From: an uncultured Clostridia bacterium
Lineage (GTDB): Bacteria; Bacillota; Clostridia; UBA1381; CAJOGA01
Assembly: GCA_905233855.1 (NCBI GenBank)
Contig: CAJOGA010000019.1
Span: forward strand, 1-35,925
Length of the DNA: 35,925 nucleotides
Direction of reading: 5' to 3'
The position numbers were made by a program, and so were the translations under genes. Below the pieces are notes generated by a model. That model was not told the origin of the DNA, made no database searches, and worked only from the letters and a program-made list of their open reading frames with translations. This document shows positions 17,050 through 25,806 of this stretch, in pieces. How positions within the stretch are numbered: position 1 is the stretch's first letter; each line of letters opens with the position of its first letter.

Positions 17050-18939
17050 TTATCTTCGGTTGCCGCCGTTATTAGGTGCGCCACCTCCGTTATTAGGCAT
17101 TCCGCCGCCGGGCATACCTCCGCCCATCATGCCGCCGCCCATCATGCCGCCGCCCATCATAGCGGCTAAACCGGTATTACTGTCGGGATTTGTGGCACGG
17201 CTGAGCGACAATATTTCATCGCCTTCGTTAAGGCCTTCAACTATTTCAACATATGAGGTGTTGGAAACTCCAACAACAACCTCTCTCAGCTCAAATCCTT
17301 CAGGCACACCGCTGTTTGACGACGCTGTACTTGACGTTCTGTTGCCGTAATTGCCTGTCTGAGCAGCGGTGCTTCTGTCGGAGGTGTTGTTTTGTCTCTC
17401 TCTTTCAGCCCATTGCCCACGCTCGGTATTTTGAGTCTCATCTGAACCGTTCTGCTGACGCTCTGCTCTCTCACGTCCCGGCATACCTTCGGCATTATCA
17501 GGTCTGTTTTGCATCTGTCCGTTAACGTTCGTTCTTTCGGATTTGTTGCTTTCCCCGTCGGATTTAACCGTTACAAACGATTTTGTTCCGATTGTTGTTA
17601 TATCCGTTGCGGCAACTCTTACCACATTTGTTCTGTTTTGAATTATGATTTGTGCGTCAACATTCATGCTTGGTCTTAAAGCACCCGGCTCGTCAATAAC
17701 AACTTCTACCTTATATGTCGCAACACCGTTCTGGCTTGTACCCTCTGTTGCTATTTTTGTTATTTTGCCCGCAAATGTCTGGTTTTCAACAGCGTCCGCC
17801 GTAACAACAACGTCCTGACCTATTTCAAGCTTGGATATATCAAGCTCGTCAACATCCATGGTAAACTTAAGCTTTGAAAGGTCGGCAACCGTCATAAGAA
17901 TAACGGATGAATTGGCGTTATTTATTGTATCGCCGGCTTTATATGTCTTTTCAACAACTGTGCCGGAAATAGGACTTGTTATGTAGTAATCTTTAAGCTG
18001 TTTCTGCTGCGACTCAAGGCTCAGCTCCAAATCACGCATATCAAGTGCGTTGGTTTCCGCATTGATGGTATATGTTTCGTTTTCAAGCTGAATAAGCTTT
18101 GCACCCTTTTTCACAAAATCGCCGTTTTTTACATATACTTCCTTAACCTTACCGTTTGTTTCAGCGGTAATTGTAATCTCAGATGCGTTCTCAAGCAAGC
18201 CGTTTGACGGGCTTGTCATGCCGTCAACCACAGCTGTTACAGACATACCCTTCTTAAGAGAACCCGGATTATTAACCTCAAATTCAACCATATAGAATAC
18301 GCCGTTGCCTGACGGTGTAGGCTGATTGGATATATCCGACACTGTTGCATCTATATAAGACATATACGTTGCACTTACGATACTTGCTCTTTCGCCCACA
18401 TACATTTTATCAACCTGGTTTTTGGTGAAAGGAATGCTGACCTTAAGCACGGTATCGTTAATGATATTGCCAAGCTTTGCACCCTGAACGTTATCGCCCG
18501 TCTTTACGTCAAGTCCGGATACATATCCGTCCTCTTTTGCATATATAGTCAGATTTGCTATGTTTTCATCGTTCTGGCGGCTGGAAACAGCTTTTTTGTC
18601 AATAGAGTTTTTTGTCTTGTCCAGACTTATAAGCATATCGCTGTCGTCTATGGAATAGAGCACGGCATCTTTGCTGACCATATCGCCTTCTTCGTACGGC
18701 GACGATATGATTTTACCCTTTACAAGCGGCACAATGTCGTATCGCTCATACGGCATCAGAACACCTGTGCTGGAAATTGAAAGCGTGATGTCGCCTCTGC
18801 TTACTCTGACAACAGCAAGGTCGCTCACAGTGCCAGCACTTTTTTTATTTTTATTTCTGAAAAAAAACACTGTACCTGCTATACCCGCTATTAAAACGAT
18901 AACAAGAATGATTATCAAAACTTTTTTCCATTTTTTCAA
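17050..18939 (-). CDS. HlyD/MacA-like efflux adaptor with duplicated lipoyl-barrel module and Gly/Met-rich tail
   Basis: TTG start at 18939 with GGGAGG 9 nt upstream; 629 residues, clearly longer than a typical 350-450-residue MacA. One N-terminal membrane anchor (about 5-27). Lipoyl half-motifs occur twice: at about 69-100 and 130-160, and again at about 255-290 and 319-352. Each pair is followed by a barrel-like section (about 163-242 and 355-432, both with a GMSV/PSMNV-type strand). A low-complexity Asn/Arg/Glu/Ser-rich insert spans about 461-555. A short barrel segment (EGFELREVVVG, VEGLNEGDEILSLS) precedes a tail of MMGGG repeats (about 600-629). It should link the ATPase-permease pair to substrates at the cell surface; no outer-membrane channel is expected. 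Confidence 0.9.
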   Translation of the reverse strand: MKKWKKVLIIILVIVLIAGIAGTVFFFRNKNKKSAGTVSDLAVVRVSRGDITLSISSTGVLMPYERYDIVPLVKGKIISSPYEEGDMVSKDAVLYSIDDSDMLISLDKTKNSIDKKAVSSRQNDENIANLTIYAKEDGYVSGLDVKTGDNVQGAKLGNIINDTVLKVSIPFTKNQVDKMYVGERASIVSATYMSYIDATVSDISNQPTPSGNGVFYMVEFEVNNPGSLKKGMSVTAVVDGMTSPSNGLLENASEITITAETNGKVKEVYVKNGDFVKKGAKLIQLENETYTINAETNALDMRDLELSLESQQKQLKDYYITSPISGTVVEKTYKAGDTINNANSSVILMTVADLSKLKFTMDVDELDISKLEIGQDVVVTADAVENQTFAGKITKIATEGTSQNGVATYKVEVVIDEPGALRPSMNVDAQIIIQNRTNVVRVAATDITTIGTKSFVTVKSDGESNKSERTNVNGQMQNRPDNAEGMPGRERAERQQNGSDETQNTERGQWAERERQNNTSDRSTAAQTGNYGNRTSSTASSNSGVPEGFELREVVVGVSNTSYVEIVEGLNEGDEILSLSRATNPDSNTGLAAMMGGGMMGGGMMGGGMPGGGMPNNGGGAPNNGGNRR

Positions 18940-19128
18940 AAGATTCTGCCTCCCTGCGTAATTTTATACCTACAGTCAATTATACTATGCAGAACATTAA
19001 TATACCATTAAAAAATTATTAACAAAATGTGAACAAAAGATTTTTTTGTTGTAACACACAACTGTCCGAAAACATATTATGTACTATCCAAACGGTGTAT
19101 TTTAAAACAGTAAGGAGGGTTATGTTAA

Positions 19129-19251
19129 ATGTTCGGAAATTTATTTTGCTCAGGCGGCAATGACGATAATTCAATTGTTTGGATAATCATTATTGCGGTT
19201 ATAGTTTTGCTGTTATTGTTCAACAATGACAACGATAAATGCTGTTGCTAA
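19129..19251 (+). CDS. 40-residue membrane peptide with C-terminal Cys-Cys-Cys
   Basis: An ATG at 19129 lies 10 nt after AAGGAGG and encodes 40 residues ending in KCCC. It has a short polar lead (MFGNLFCSGGNDDNS), a single strongly hydrophobic span of about 18 residues (IVWIIIIAVIVLLLLF), then NNDNDKCCC. The layout resembles the tiny single-span proteins with Gly/Cys-rich ends common in Clostridia, often sporulation-linked, but I cannot name a family. It is divergent from the efflux operon and runs toward mtaB; the hairpin at 19303-19335 probably ends its transcript too. The strong ribosome site and compact layout support a real gene. Confidence 0.65.
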   Translation: MFGNLFCSGGNDDNSIVWIIIIAVIVLLLLFNNDNDKCCC

Positions 19252-19295
19252 CATAAACACGTATTTGGGGCATGCGTTATTTTAAAGCCTGCCGG

Positions 19296-19340
19296 AAAAA
19301 CCAAGGGAGGTGTGGCAAAATACCATACCTCCCTTAAAAC
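19296..19340 (-). terminator. Terminator of mtaB, probably bidirectional
   Basis: AAGGGAGGTGTGG (19303-19315) and CCATACCTCCCTT (19323-19335) form a 13-bp stem with one mismatch. On the minus strand it is followed by GGTTTTTCC, shortly after the mtaB stop. On the plus strand a weaker T run lies 7 nt beyond the stem and may end the small membrane peptide transcript. Confidence 0.75.
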
Positions 19341-19345
19341 CGTTT

Positions 19346-20647
19346 TTATGCATTTAAAACCAAAGTCCCCTCCATGTTGTCATCCGACACGGAGCAAAGC
19401 TTAACAAGCACAACGGTATTTGATATATTTTTATCCGACTCTATTAAAACGTTTATATAATTCCCCGTTTTGCCCTGATACACTCCCGGGCTTATTTCAT
19501 TTTCCACAAGCACAGTTTGAACTGTGTTCAAAAATCTGTTCATAAACGCCTTACGCATATTTGCCGCCAGTTGCAGCATTTTTGTGCTTCGCAAATGCTT
19601 TGTCTCTGACGGTATCTGGCACGGCATATCATTTGCCGGCGTGCCCGGTCTGCGTGAATATTGAAAAACGTGCATATCGGCAAAGCCTATCTCTTTTGCA
19701 AAGTTATACGATTTTTCAAACTCCTCATCGCTCTCCTGCGGAAAGCCGACCATTATATCGGTAGTTATGGCGACATCGTCAAAATTATCCTTCAAGGATT
19801 TGGCAATTTGCCTGAATTCGTCGGTTGTGTATTTTCTGTTCATACGCCTGAGCGTTTCATCGCAGCCGCTCTGAAGCGATATATGAAAATGGTGGCACAC
19901 TTTTTCCAGCTTTGCGGCTTTGCTTAAAAAGTCCGCGTCTATCGCCATCGGTTCTATTGAGCTGAGACGTATTCGTTCAATCTGCTCTATGTCGTTTACC
20001 CGTTCCAGTAATTTAATCAGGTTTGTGTATCCCAGATCCGCTCCGTATGACGCCACATGTATGCCCGTCAGCACAATCTCCTTATACCCCTTTAGCGCAA
20101 GACGCTTTGCTTCGTCAATTACCTCCTCCGGATTACGTGAACGTATATTACCGCGTGCATACGGGATTATGCAATAGGAACAAAACTGGTTGCAGCCCTC
20201 CTGTATTTTTATATACGCCCTGTTGCGTTCGCTGTAGTCCGACACGGTCATATTTTCAAACTCGTACACATCGGTTATATCGCCCACAGCCGACACCTTG
20301 GAATTGCAATTTATGTTTTTCAGCAGTGAAATTATATTTTTTCTGCCGTTTGTACCTATAATAAGATTAACGCCGTCTATACCCAAGACAGCATCAGGGT
20401 TTGTCTGTGCATAGCAACCCGCAACAACAATTATTGCATTCGGATTTATTTTTTTAACGCGATGTATTATCTGACGGGATTTTTTGTCGCTCATGGCGGT
20501 TACAGTGCAGGTGTTTATAAAATAAACGTCGGCAGACGAATCAAAACCGACGATTTGGTATCCGTCGGCAGCAAACATTTCGGATACTGCCTCCGTTTCA
20601 TATTGATTAACTTTACAGCCTAATGTATAAAAAGCGGCCTTTTTCAT
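19346..20647 (-). CDS. mtaB: tRNA t6A37 methylthiotransferase MtaB
   Basis: MtaB is a radical-SAM enzyme that adds a methylthio group to t6A at position 37 of ANN-decoding tRNAs. The 433-residue protein has the UPF0004 N-terminal domain with cluster cysteines C11 (TLGCKVNQYETEA), C47 and C78, and the radical-SAM motif C152-NQF-C156-SY-C159. TLGCKVNQYETEA and the lack of a RimO-type sequence favour MtaB over MiaB or RimO. A TRAM-like segment fills about 375-433. AGGAGA precedes the ATG. It is the last gene of the murA-walJ-rlmH-mtaB run, 22 bp after rlmH, and ends at a clear terminator. Confidence 0.94.
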   Translation of the reverse strand: MKKAAFYTLGCKVNQYETEAVSEMFAADGYQIVGFDSSADVYFINTCTVTAMSDKKSRQIIHRVKKINPNAIIVVAGCYAQTNPDAVLGIDGVNLIIGTNGRKNIISLLKNINCNSKVSAVGDITDVYEFENMTVSDYSERNRAYIKIQEGCNQFCSYCIIPYARGNIRSRNPEEVIDEAKRLALKGYKEIVLTGIHVASYGADLGYTNLIKLLERVNDIEQIERIRLSSIEPMAIDADFLSKAAKLEKVCHHFHISLQSGCDETLRRMNRKYTTDEFRQIAKSLKDNFDDVAITTDIMVGFPQESDEEFEKSYNFAKEIGFADMHVFQYSRRPGTPANDMPCQIPSETKHLRSTKMLQLAANMRKAFMNRFLNTVQTVLVENEISPGVYQGKTGNYINVLIESDKNISNTVVLVKLCSVSDDNMEGTLVLNA

Positions 20648-20669
20648 TTTGGTCTCCTGTCGTGTTTTT

Positions 20670-21149
20670 TTATTTATGATAAATTTCGCCGTTTATTATT
20701 TTAAACGCCCTATAAATCTGTTCGGCAAGAACAACACGCATCAGCTGATGCGGAAATGTCATTTTTGAAAAGCTTAAACGCATCTGCGACATCTGCTTTA
20801 TGCACTCGTCCAATCCAAGCGAACCGCCTATGATAAACGCAATATTGCTTACTCCGTCAATGCCCAGCTGTTTTATGTGCCCGGCAAAGGCAATGCTGTC
20901 CATCTGTTTGCCCTCAACGCAAAGGCTTATTATATAGTCGTTGTTTTTCAGATATTTTTGTATTGCGGCGGCCTCTTTGCCTTTTATTATTTCACACTCT
21001 TTATCCGACGGGTTATCGGGTATCTTTTCGTCGGGTATTTGGATTATATCTGTCTTTGCGTATCTTGACAGACGCTTTGAATATTCCGCCAATGCATCAA
21101 TCCAATATTTTTCCTTCAGCTTACCAACGCATATAATTTTTATATTCAT
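20670..21149 (-). CDS. rlmH: 23S rRNA pseudouridine-1915 N3-methyltransferase
   Basis: RlmH is a SPOUT-type methyltransferase that modifies pseudouridine 1915 in helix 69 of 23S rRNA on assembled ribosomes. The ATG at 21149 gives the canonical 159 residues starting MNIKIICVGKLKEKYW; an in-frame ATG at 21164 adds five residues but would occupy the ribosome site GGAGA. The SAM-binding knot is visible: FIIGGSLGLDE, then MTFPHQLMRVVLAEQIYRA and the invariant C-terminal tail INGEIYHK. Its start overlaps the walJ stop by ATGA, indicating coupling. The walJ-rlmH neighbourhood is common in Firmicutes. Confidence 0.96.
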   Translation of the reverse strand: MNIKIICVGKLKEKYWIDALAEYSKRLSRYAKTDIIQIPDEKIPDNPSDKECEIIKGKEAAAIQKYLKNNDYIISLCVEGKQMDSIAFAGHIKQLGIDGVSNIAFIIGGSLGLDECIKQMSQMRLSFSKMTFPHQLMRVVLAEQIYRAFKIINGEIYHK

Positions 21150-21943
21150 ACATTTTCTCCGCATAAGCAGCTTACGTCAAACCGCTTCGCCACATTCAAC
21201 TGAACGTCTGCGTTTATTTTCACATCTTTGAGCTGCAAAAACGATTTCACCGTTTCAAAAGCCAGCTGCGGCAGATTGTTTTCATTGCTTAAATGTCCGA
21301 GCATGATTTTTTTTGTGCCGCTCTTAACCAGTTCATATGCAAATCTTGCCGACATATCGTTTGACAAATGTCCGCTGTCGCTCAATATTCTCTGCTTGAG
21401 CGGATAAGAATACGGGCCGGTTTTCAGCATTTCAACATCGTGGTTGGCTTCTAAAATAACCATCTCGCTTTGACGCACAGCTTCAAACATCTCACGCGTA
21501 ACACAGCCTATATCTGTAGCCAGCGACACTTTTGTATTTCCCGCAAACATGGAATAACCCACAGAATCCGCAGAATCGTGTGGGGTTTTAAACGGCTTAA
21601 TGCCTATATTTCCTATTTCAAATGTATCATAATTTTTAAACACACGTCTGTTTGCGTCGGTTATATTGCCCAGCTTTTGTTCCATTGCAAGCCATGTGTT
21701 TTCATTTGCATACACAGGGATATTGTGCTTTCTGGACATTACCCCCACGCCGCTGATATGATCTATATGTTCATGTGTAACCAATATTGCCGATATATCG
21801 TTTGGGTTTATGCTGATTTTTGAAAGTGCTTCACCGGCTTTTTTTGCACTCATTCCGCAGTCGATAAGTATATTTGTGCCGTTATGCGACAAAACTATGC
21901 AGTTACCGGACGAACCGCTTATTAACGATGCAAATAACAACAC
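21146..21943 (-). CDS. walJ: Metallo-beta-lactamase-fold hydrolase, WalJ/YycJ family
   Basis: A 265-residue MBL-fold protein starting at GTG 21943 behind AAGGAG. The metal-binding motif THEHIDH (56-62) is intact, and the N terminus FASLISGSSGNC and a late GHLSN motif are typical of YycJ/WalJ. In Bacillus, walJ belongs to the walRK cluster; here the kinase and regulator genes are absent, but murA and rlmH flank it. WalJ proteins are thought to act as nucleases linked to DNA replication or repair and cell-wall homeostasis; the exact substrate is unsettled. Confidence 0.88.
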   Translation of the reverse strand: MLLFASLISGSSGNCIVLSHNGTNILIDCGMSAKKAGEALSKISINPNDISAILVTHEHIDHISGVGVMSRKHNIPVYANENTWLAMEQKLGNITDANRRVFKNYDTFEIGNIGIKPFKTPHDSADSVGYSMFAGNTKVSLATDIGCVTREMFEAVRQSEMVILEANHDVEMLKTGPYSYPLKQRILSDSGHLSNDMSARFAYELVKSGTKKIMLGHLSNENNLPQLAFETVKSFLQLKDVKINADVQLNVAKRFDVSCLCGENV

Positions 21944-21953
21944 TAACCTCTCC

Positions 21954-23216
21954 TTATTCCAAAACCGATACTCTTTTTATGTCCGCACCCAAGCTGACAA
22001 GCTTTTGTTCAAAGTTTTCGTAGCCACGGTCTATATGGTTAAGGCCCTCAACCTCAGTACAGCCTTCAGCAGCCAACCCGGCGATAACCATTGCCGCTCC
22101 GGCACGCAAGTCCGTCGCCTTAACGGGAGATCCCGTAAGCTTTTCAACCCCTTGCACAACAGCCATTTTTCCGCTCACCTGCACGCTTGCACCCAAGCGT
22201 TTCAGCTCATCTATATATTGGAAACGGTTGTCCCAAACAGACTCGGTAACAACGCTTGTGCCCTCTGCCATCGACAACAGCGTTACTATTTGCGGCTGCA
22301 TATCTGTAGGAAAGCCCGGATACGGCAAGGTTTTCAGATTTATACTTTTAATGGGCTTTTCCCATTTTACGCGTATACTGTCGTCAAACTCTTCTACGCA
22401 AACGCCCATTTCCATAAGCTTTGCCGATATTGCCTCCATGTGCTTCGGTATAACGTTTTTAACCAGCACATCGCCTTTTGTTGCGGCTGCGGCAACCATA
22501 AATGTTCCCGCTTCTATCTGATCCTGAATCACCGAATATGTGCAGCCGGTAAAGTTTTTTACACCGTTTATTCTTATAACGTCGGTTCCGGCACCTTTTA
22601 TGTTCGCACCCATGGTGTTTAAAAAGTTGGCAACGTCAACTATATGCGGTTCTTTTGCAGCATTGTCTATTATTGTAATGCCCTCCGACACGGTTGCGGC
22701 AAGCATAACGTTTATTGTTGCGCCAACCGACACAACGTCCATATAAATGTGTGCACCCTTCAAGCTTTCGGCTTCCGCCGTAACGACGCCGTGGCTTGTG
22801 TCCACCTTTGCACCAAGTGCCTCAAACCCTTTGATATGCTGGTCTATAGGACGCGAGCCAAAATAGCAGCCGCCCGGCATGGCAACCGACGCCTTGCCGA
22901 AACGTGCCAGCAACGCACCTATCAAATATGAAGACCCACGCATTTTACACACCATCTCATATGGTGCTACAGTGGTTTTTATGGTTGATGTATCTATAAT
23001 TACCGTATGATTATCTATGTAGTTTACCCCTGCTCCAAGCTGGGAAAGAATATCTATCATCAATGTAACGTCTTTTATATCCGGCAGGTTTTCCAGGCGG
23101 CAGACACCGTTTGCAATAATGCAAGCCGGAATTATTGCCACAGCGGCATTTTTTGCACCGCTTATACATACCTCTCCGGTTAAAGGCGTGCCTCCTTTGA
23201 TTAATAGCTTCTCCAC
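21954..23216 (-). CDS. murA: UDP-N-acetylglucosamine 1-carboxyvinyltransferase
   Basis: MurA transfers enolpyruvate from PEP to UDP-GlcNAc, the first committed step of peptidoglycan synthesis in the cytoplasm. 420 residues, the normal length. The substrate-binding Lys22-Asn23 (SGAKNA) and the catalytic loop with Cys117 ([13 protein letters not shown]) are present; having Cys rather than Asp predicts fosfomycin sensitivity. The start is GTG at 23216 with AAGGAGTG upstream. It leads the murA-walJ-rlmH-mtaB operon from the promoter at 23263-23291. Firmicutes often hold two murA paralogues; which one this is cannot be told from this window. Confidence 0.96.
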   Translation of the reverse strand: MEKLLIKGGTPLTGEVCISGAKNAAVAIIPACIIANGVCRLENLPDIKDVTLMIDILSQLGAGVNYIDNHTVIIDTSTIKTTVAPYEMVCKMRGSSYLIGALLARFGKASVAMPGGCYFGSRPIDQHIKGFEALGAKVDTSHGVVTAEAESLKGAHIYMDVVSVGATINVMLAATVSEGITIIDNAAKEPHIVDVANFLNTMGANIKGAGTDVIRINGVKNFTGCTYSVIQDQIEAGTFMVAAAATKGDVLVKNVIPKHMEAISAKLMEMGVCVEEFDDSIRVKWEKPIKSINLKTLPYPGFPTDMQPQIVTLLSMAEGTSVVTESVWDNRFQYIDELKRLGASVQVSGKMAVVQGVEKLTGSPVKATDLRAGAAMVIAGLAAEGCTEVEGLNHIDRGYENFEQKLVSLGADIKRVSVLE

Positions 23217-23262
23217 TAATCAACACTCCTTAATAATATCCTAAGTTAACACTTATTAAATC

Positions 23263-23291
23263 ATTTTATCACACAATACATGTAATTGCAA
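23263..23291 (-). promoter_or_regulatory. Putative sigma-A promoter of murA operon
   Basis: Minus strand: TTGCAA (23286-23291), 17 bp, TAAAAT (23263-23268), about 40 bp upstream of the murA ribosome site. Confidence 0.6.
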
Positions 23292-23326
23292 AATATTTTT
23301 ACAAATATCGTCATAAAACAATATAA

Positions 23327-24277
23327 TTATTCAAACATTTTCAAAAAATCCACATTTTCAAGCTCAAACACAGCACCTTTTAAATATTCAAGCACGCCGG
23401 CATCGGTGGGGAAATCGAAGGTAAGCTTATATGAACACAGTGCCTGCTTTGTCATATTATACTGTTTGTTTATCTTGTTTATGCCATACTTGCCGTCGCC
23501 CAAAAGCGGATGACCGATATATGCCATATGTGCCCTGATCTGATGCGTACGGCCTGTTATCAGCTTTATGTCCAGAAGCGAAAAATCGCGGTTTTGTTTC
23601 AGCACAGTGTATCTTGTAGCGATGGTTTTTGCGTCCTTTTGCGGTGTGTCGTATATATACACTTTGTTTTTTTGCGTATCCTTTTTCAGATATGCGGTAA
23701 GCGTATCGGATTTTTTATCCATGTGTCCGCAAACAATACACAAATACTGCTTTGTTATTTCACGTTTTTTTATCTTTTCGTTCAGTACCCTGAGTGCCTC
23801 GGCATTCTTTGCGGCAATAACAATGCCCTGCGTGTTTCTGTCTATTCGATTGCACAACGACGGCACAAAACTGTTTTCGTCATCCGGATTGTATTCGCCG
23901 GCGTCGTAGAGATATTTTTTTATCTGATTTATAAGCGTGTTGGCAACATTTGTGTCGTCGTCATGCACCAACACCCCCGCCGGCTTGTTTGCCAGAATTA
24001 TATTTTCGTCCTGATATATAATGTTCGGCTTGATGTTTACCTTTAAAAAATCCGGCTCCTCACCGGAAGATAAAAAAAATTCGTCGTTTATGTAAAAGTT
24101 TATCACATCGCCTTCCGCAAGCCTATAGTCGGGATGAGGACGTTTTTTATTGATTTTAACGCAATTTTTGCGGATATATTTATATATAAGGCTCTGCGGC
24201 ATATTCGGGAAAAATTTTGTCATAAACTTGTCTAAACGCTGGTTGGCGTCGTTAGCTTTTATTTCAACGGTTCGCAA
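23327..24277 (-). CDS. RluA-family pseudouridine synthase with S4 domain
   Basis: Enzymes of this family isomerise specific uridines in rRNA or tRNA to pseudouridine. A TTG at 24277, 8 nt after AGAGGG, is the best start and gives 316 residues; the open frame reaches an ATG at 24355, but that adds 26 unconserved residues without a good site. An S4 RNA-binding domain covers about 12-75 (NQRLDKFM, then LIYKYIRKNCVKINKK). The catalytic Asp146 lies in NRIDRNTQG, the equivalent of the usual HRLDxxTSG, and TGRTHQIRAHMAYIGHPLLG is present. The RNA target (RluC/RluD-like) cannot be fixed by eye. It is 110 bp upstream of murA with no clear terminator between them. Confidence 0.92.
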   Translation of the reverse strand: MRTVEIKANDANQRLDKFMTKFFPNMPQSLIYKYIRKNCVKINKKRPHPDYRLAEGDVINFYINDEFFLSSGEEPDFLKVNIKPNIIYQDENIILANKPAGVLVHDDDTNVANTLINQIKKYLYDAGEYNPDDENSFVPSLCNRIDRNTQGIVIAAKNAEALRVLNEKIKKREITKQYLCIVCGHMDKKSDTLTAYLKKDTQKNKVYIYDTPQKDAKTIATRYTVLKQNRDFSLLDIKLITGRTHQIRAHMAYIGHPLLGDGKYGINKINKQYNMTKQALCSYKLTFDFPTDAGVLEYLKGAVFELENVDFLKMFE

Positions 24278-24424
24278 ATAAACTGCCCTCTTTCGGTATT
24301 CTTTACCTTTATTATACTTTAATGTACGTAATGTGTAAACATAAAAATTATCCAAAATTTAATCTGTATAAAAAATAAACGGCAGATAAAACTACATTTG
24401 TAATAATCAGAAAGGATGATAATT

Positions 24425-25501
24425 ATGCAAAAAAGAAAAATCCGCCTTACGGCACTTATAATGATATGTTCTCTTTTGTCCTGCTGCACGCTTGCGATGG
24501 CAGAGGATAACGCTCCGCCCGTGGTTATCGATTTCGACCACAGTGCTGTGGTGAACACTCCCGAAACCATACGTCTTACTGCCGAAGATGCAAATGCCGA
24601 TCTTTTGACCTTCGCTATTGTTACGCCTCCGCAAAACGGTACATTAGAGCTTGTTGATCCTGTTTTGGGATTGGTTATATATACTTGCACCAAAAGCGGT
24701 GCCGGCACAGACTATTTCGTATTCAAAGCCAACGACGGTCATGCTGACTCAAACACAGCTGTCTGCAATATAACAATAACCGACGAAGGCTTGCAAAACC
24801 CCGACAGCGACGCTGACAATACAGACAACGCATCTTCGGCGGATAATGAATCAAGTCCGATAACATTCGTGTATGAGGATATGAAACGTCATTGGGCAAA
24901 CTACTCCGCATCGCATCTTGTGGAAAAGAATGTGTTGAAAGGGGAGAAAATAGGCAGAAAATACTATTTTTATCCCGATGCAAAAATGACACGTAACGAC
25001 TTTATCAACCTTGTGCTTAGTGCATTGGAATTTGACACAGACAGTGTAGACATAAGTCTTTCCAACTCCTTTGCCGACTTAGACGGTGCGTTGGACTGCA
25101 TCAAAATGCCTGCGGCTGCGGCATTGGATCTTGGTCTGATAGACGGCGATGCGTCAAACGGCAAGCTTTACTATAACGCCGATGAGCCGATAACACGTAT
25201 AGAAGCGATAGCCATAATAAGCCGTGCAATCACGCCGAACGTTATCAGCGACGGCGATTTGACCTATGCCGATGCACAAAGCGTGCCCGATTGGGGTGTG
25301 CAGCATGTGTTGAATATGGAAAACTACGGCATCATAAAAGGATATGACGACAACACAATACGTCCGAACGCCGTCATGACAAAGGCTCAATCTGCCGAAA
25401 TGGTGTATCAGATGATAAAATACCGCGAAGCAAACCCAAGAAGTATGATAATACGCATGCACGACGCCATGAACAGAATAGAAGTGTCGTTTGAAGACTG
25501 A
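24425..25501 (+). CDS. Secreted SLH protein with N-terminal Ig/cadherin-like domain
   Basis: The ATG at 24425 lies 8 nt after AAAGGA; an ATG at 24416 would overlap that site. The 358-residue protein has a signal peptide (about 1-25). An Ig-like/cadherin-like repeat follows at about 30-118 (PETIRLTAEDANADLLTFAI, PPQNGTLEL, FKANDGHADS), of the type found in bacterial adhesins. After an acidic Asp/Ser linker come three SLH repeats (about 140-195, 205-265, 275-335), one containing the typical HWAN and the last ending GYDDNTIRPNAVMTKAQ. It should be anchored to secondary cell-wall polymer like the larger SLH protein at 12553. It is transcribed divergently from the pseudouridine synthase. Confidence 0.9.
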   Translation: MQKRKIRLTALIMICSLLSCCTLAMAEDNAPPVVIDFDHSAVVNTPETIRLTAEDANADLLTFAIVTPPQNGTLELVDPVLGLVIYTCTKSGAGTDYFVFKANDGHADSNTAVCNITITDEGLQNPDSDADNTDNASSADNESSPITFVYEDMKRHWANYSASHLVEKNVLKGEKIGRKYYFYPDAKMTRNDFINLVLSALEFDTDSVDISLSNSFADLDGALDCIKMPAAAALDLGLIDGDASNGKLYYNADEPITRIEAIAIISRAITPNVISDGDLTYADAQSVPDWGVQHVLNMENYGIIKGYDDNTIRPNAVMTKAQSAEMVYQMIKYREANPRSMIIRMHDAMNRIEVSFED

Positions 25502-25557
25502 AAAATTTTTATTGTTAACAATTTAGTCATACTTTCCTAATAATTAACTGTTATAGT

Positions 25558-25721
25558 ATGGGTGTAGAGAAAAATAACCTACCCCATAAACCACGTTAGC
25601 GAAAAGTTTTTTCATGTAATATGCACCTTTAAAACGGTGCAAGTGCTCCTTTTAATAACAGTAAAACCATGAAGCCTTATATCCACATCTCTACTACGGA
25701 TATAAGGCTTCCCCCTTTTTT
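25558..25721 (+). ncRNA. Candidate structured small RNA of unknown family, with intrinsic terminator
   Basis: About 165 nt without an open frame. It starts with ATGGGTGTAG / CTACCCCAT (25558-25567 / 25579-25587), a 9-bp stem with one bulge. The GCACC / GGTGC hairpin (25623-25627 / 25636-25640) follows, then a very strong 14-bp terminator stem (25671-25684 / 25698-25711) and a T run. A TATAGT at 25552-25557 could be a -10, but no matching -35 is clear and it would place the start inside the first stem. It does not match 6S, tmRNA, SRP or a riboswitch that I can recognise. It could also be a long terminator region of the SLH gene. Confidence 0.45.
25671..25721 (+). terminator. Strong intrinsic terminator
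   Basis: GAAGCCTTATATCC and GGATATAAGGCTTC are perfect 14-bp arms around a 13-nt loop, followed by CCCC and TTTTTT. No gene ends within the preceding 170 bp, which is the main reason for proposing a small RNA. Confidence 0.92.
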
Positions 25722-25806
25722 AAGATATTATCAAAAACTGTGTGAATAAAAATTTGCAAATTTCAAATAATAATCACAGACATTTTCATGTTTGGAGGTT
25801 ATTGTC

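Noticed and set aside
17060-17350. Plus-strand frame of 96 residues, Pro-rich
   Set aside because: It is the antisense shadow of the Gly/Met-rich tail of the efflux adaptor and has no ribosome site.
21810-22622. 270-codon plus-strand frame across walJ and murA
   Set aside because: It is opposite two complete genes with catalytic motifs; the translation is rich in Cys, His, Tyr and Phe without any domain pattern.
25558-25721. Assignment of the structured RNA to 6S RNA
   Set aside because: 6S RNA requires the 5' and 3' ends to pair around a large central bubble. Here the 3' end forms its own terminator hairpin and the 5' end forms a separate local stem.
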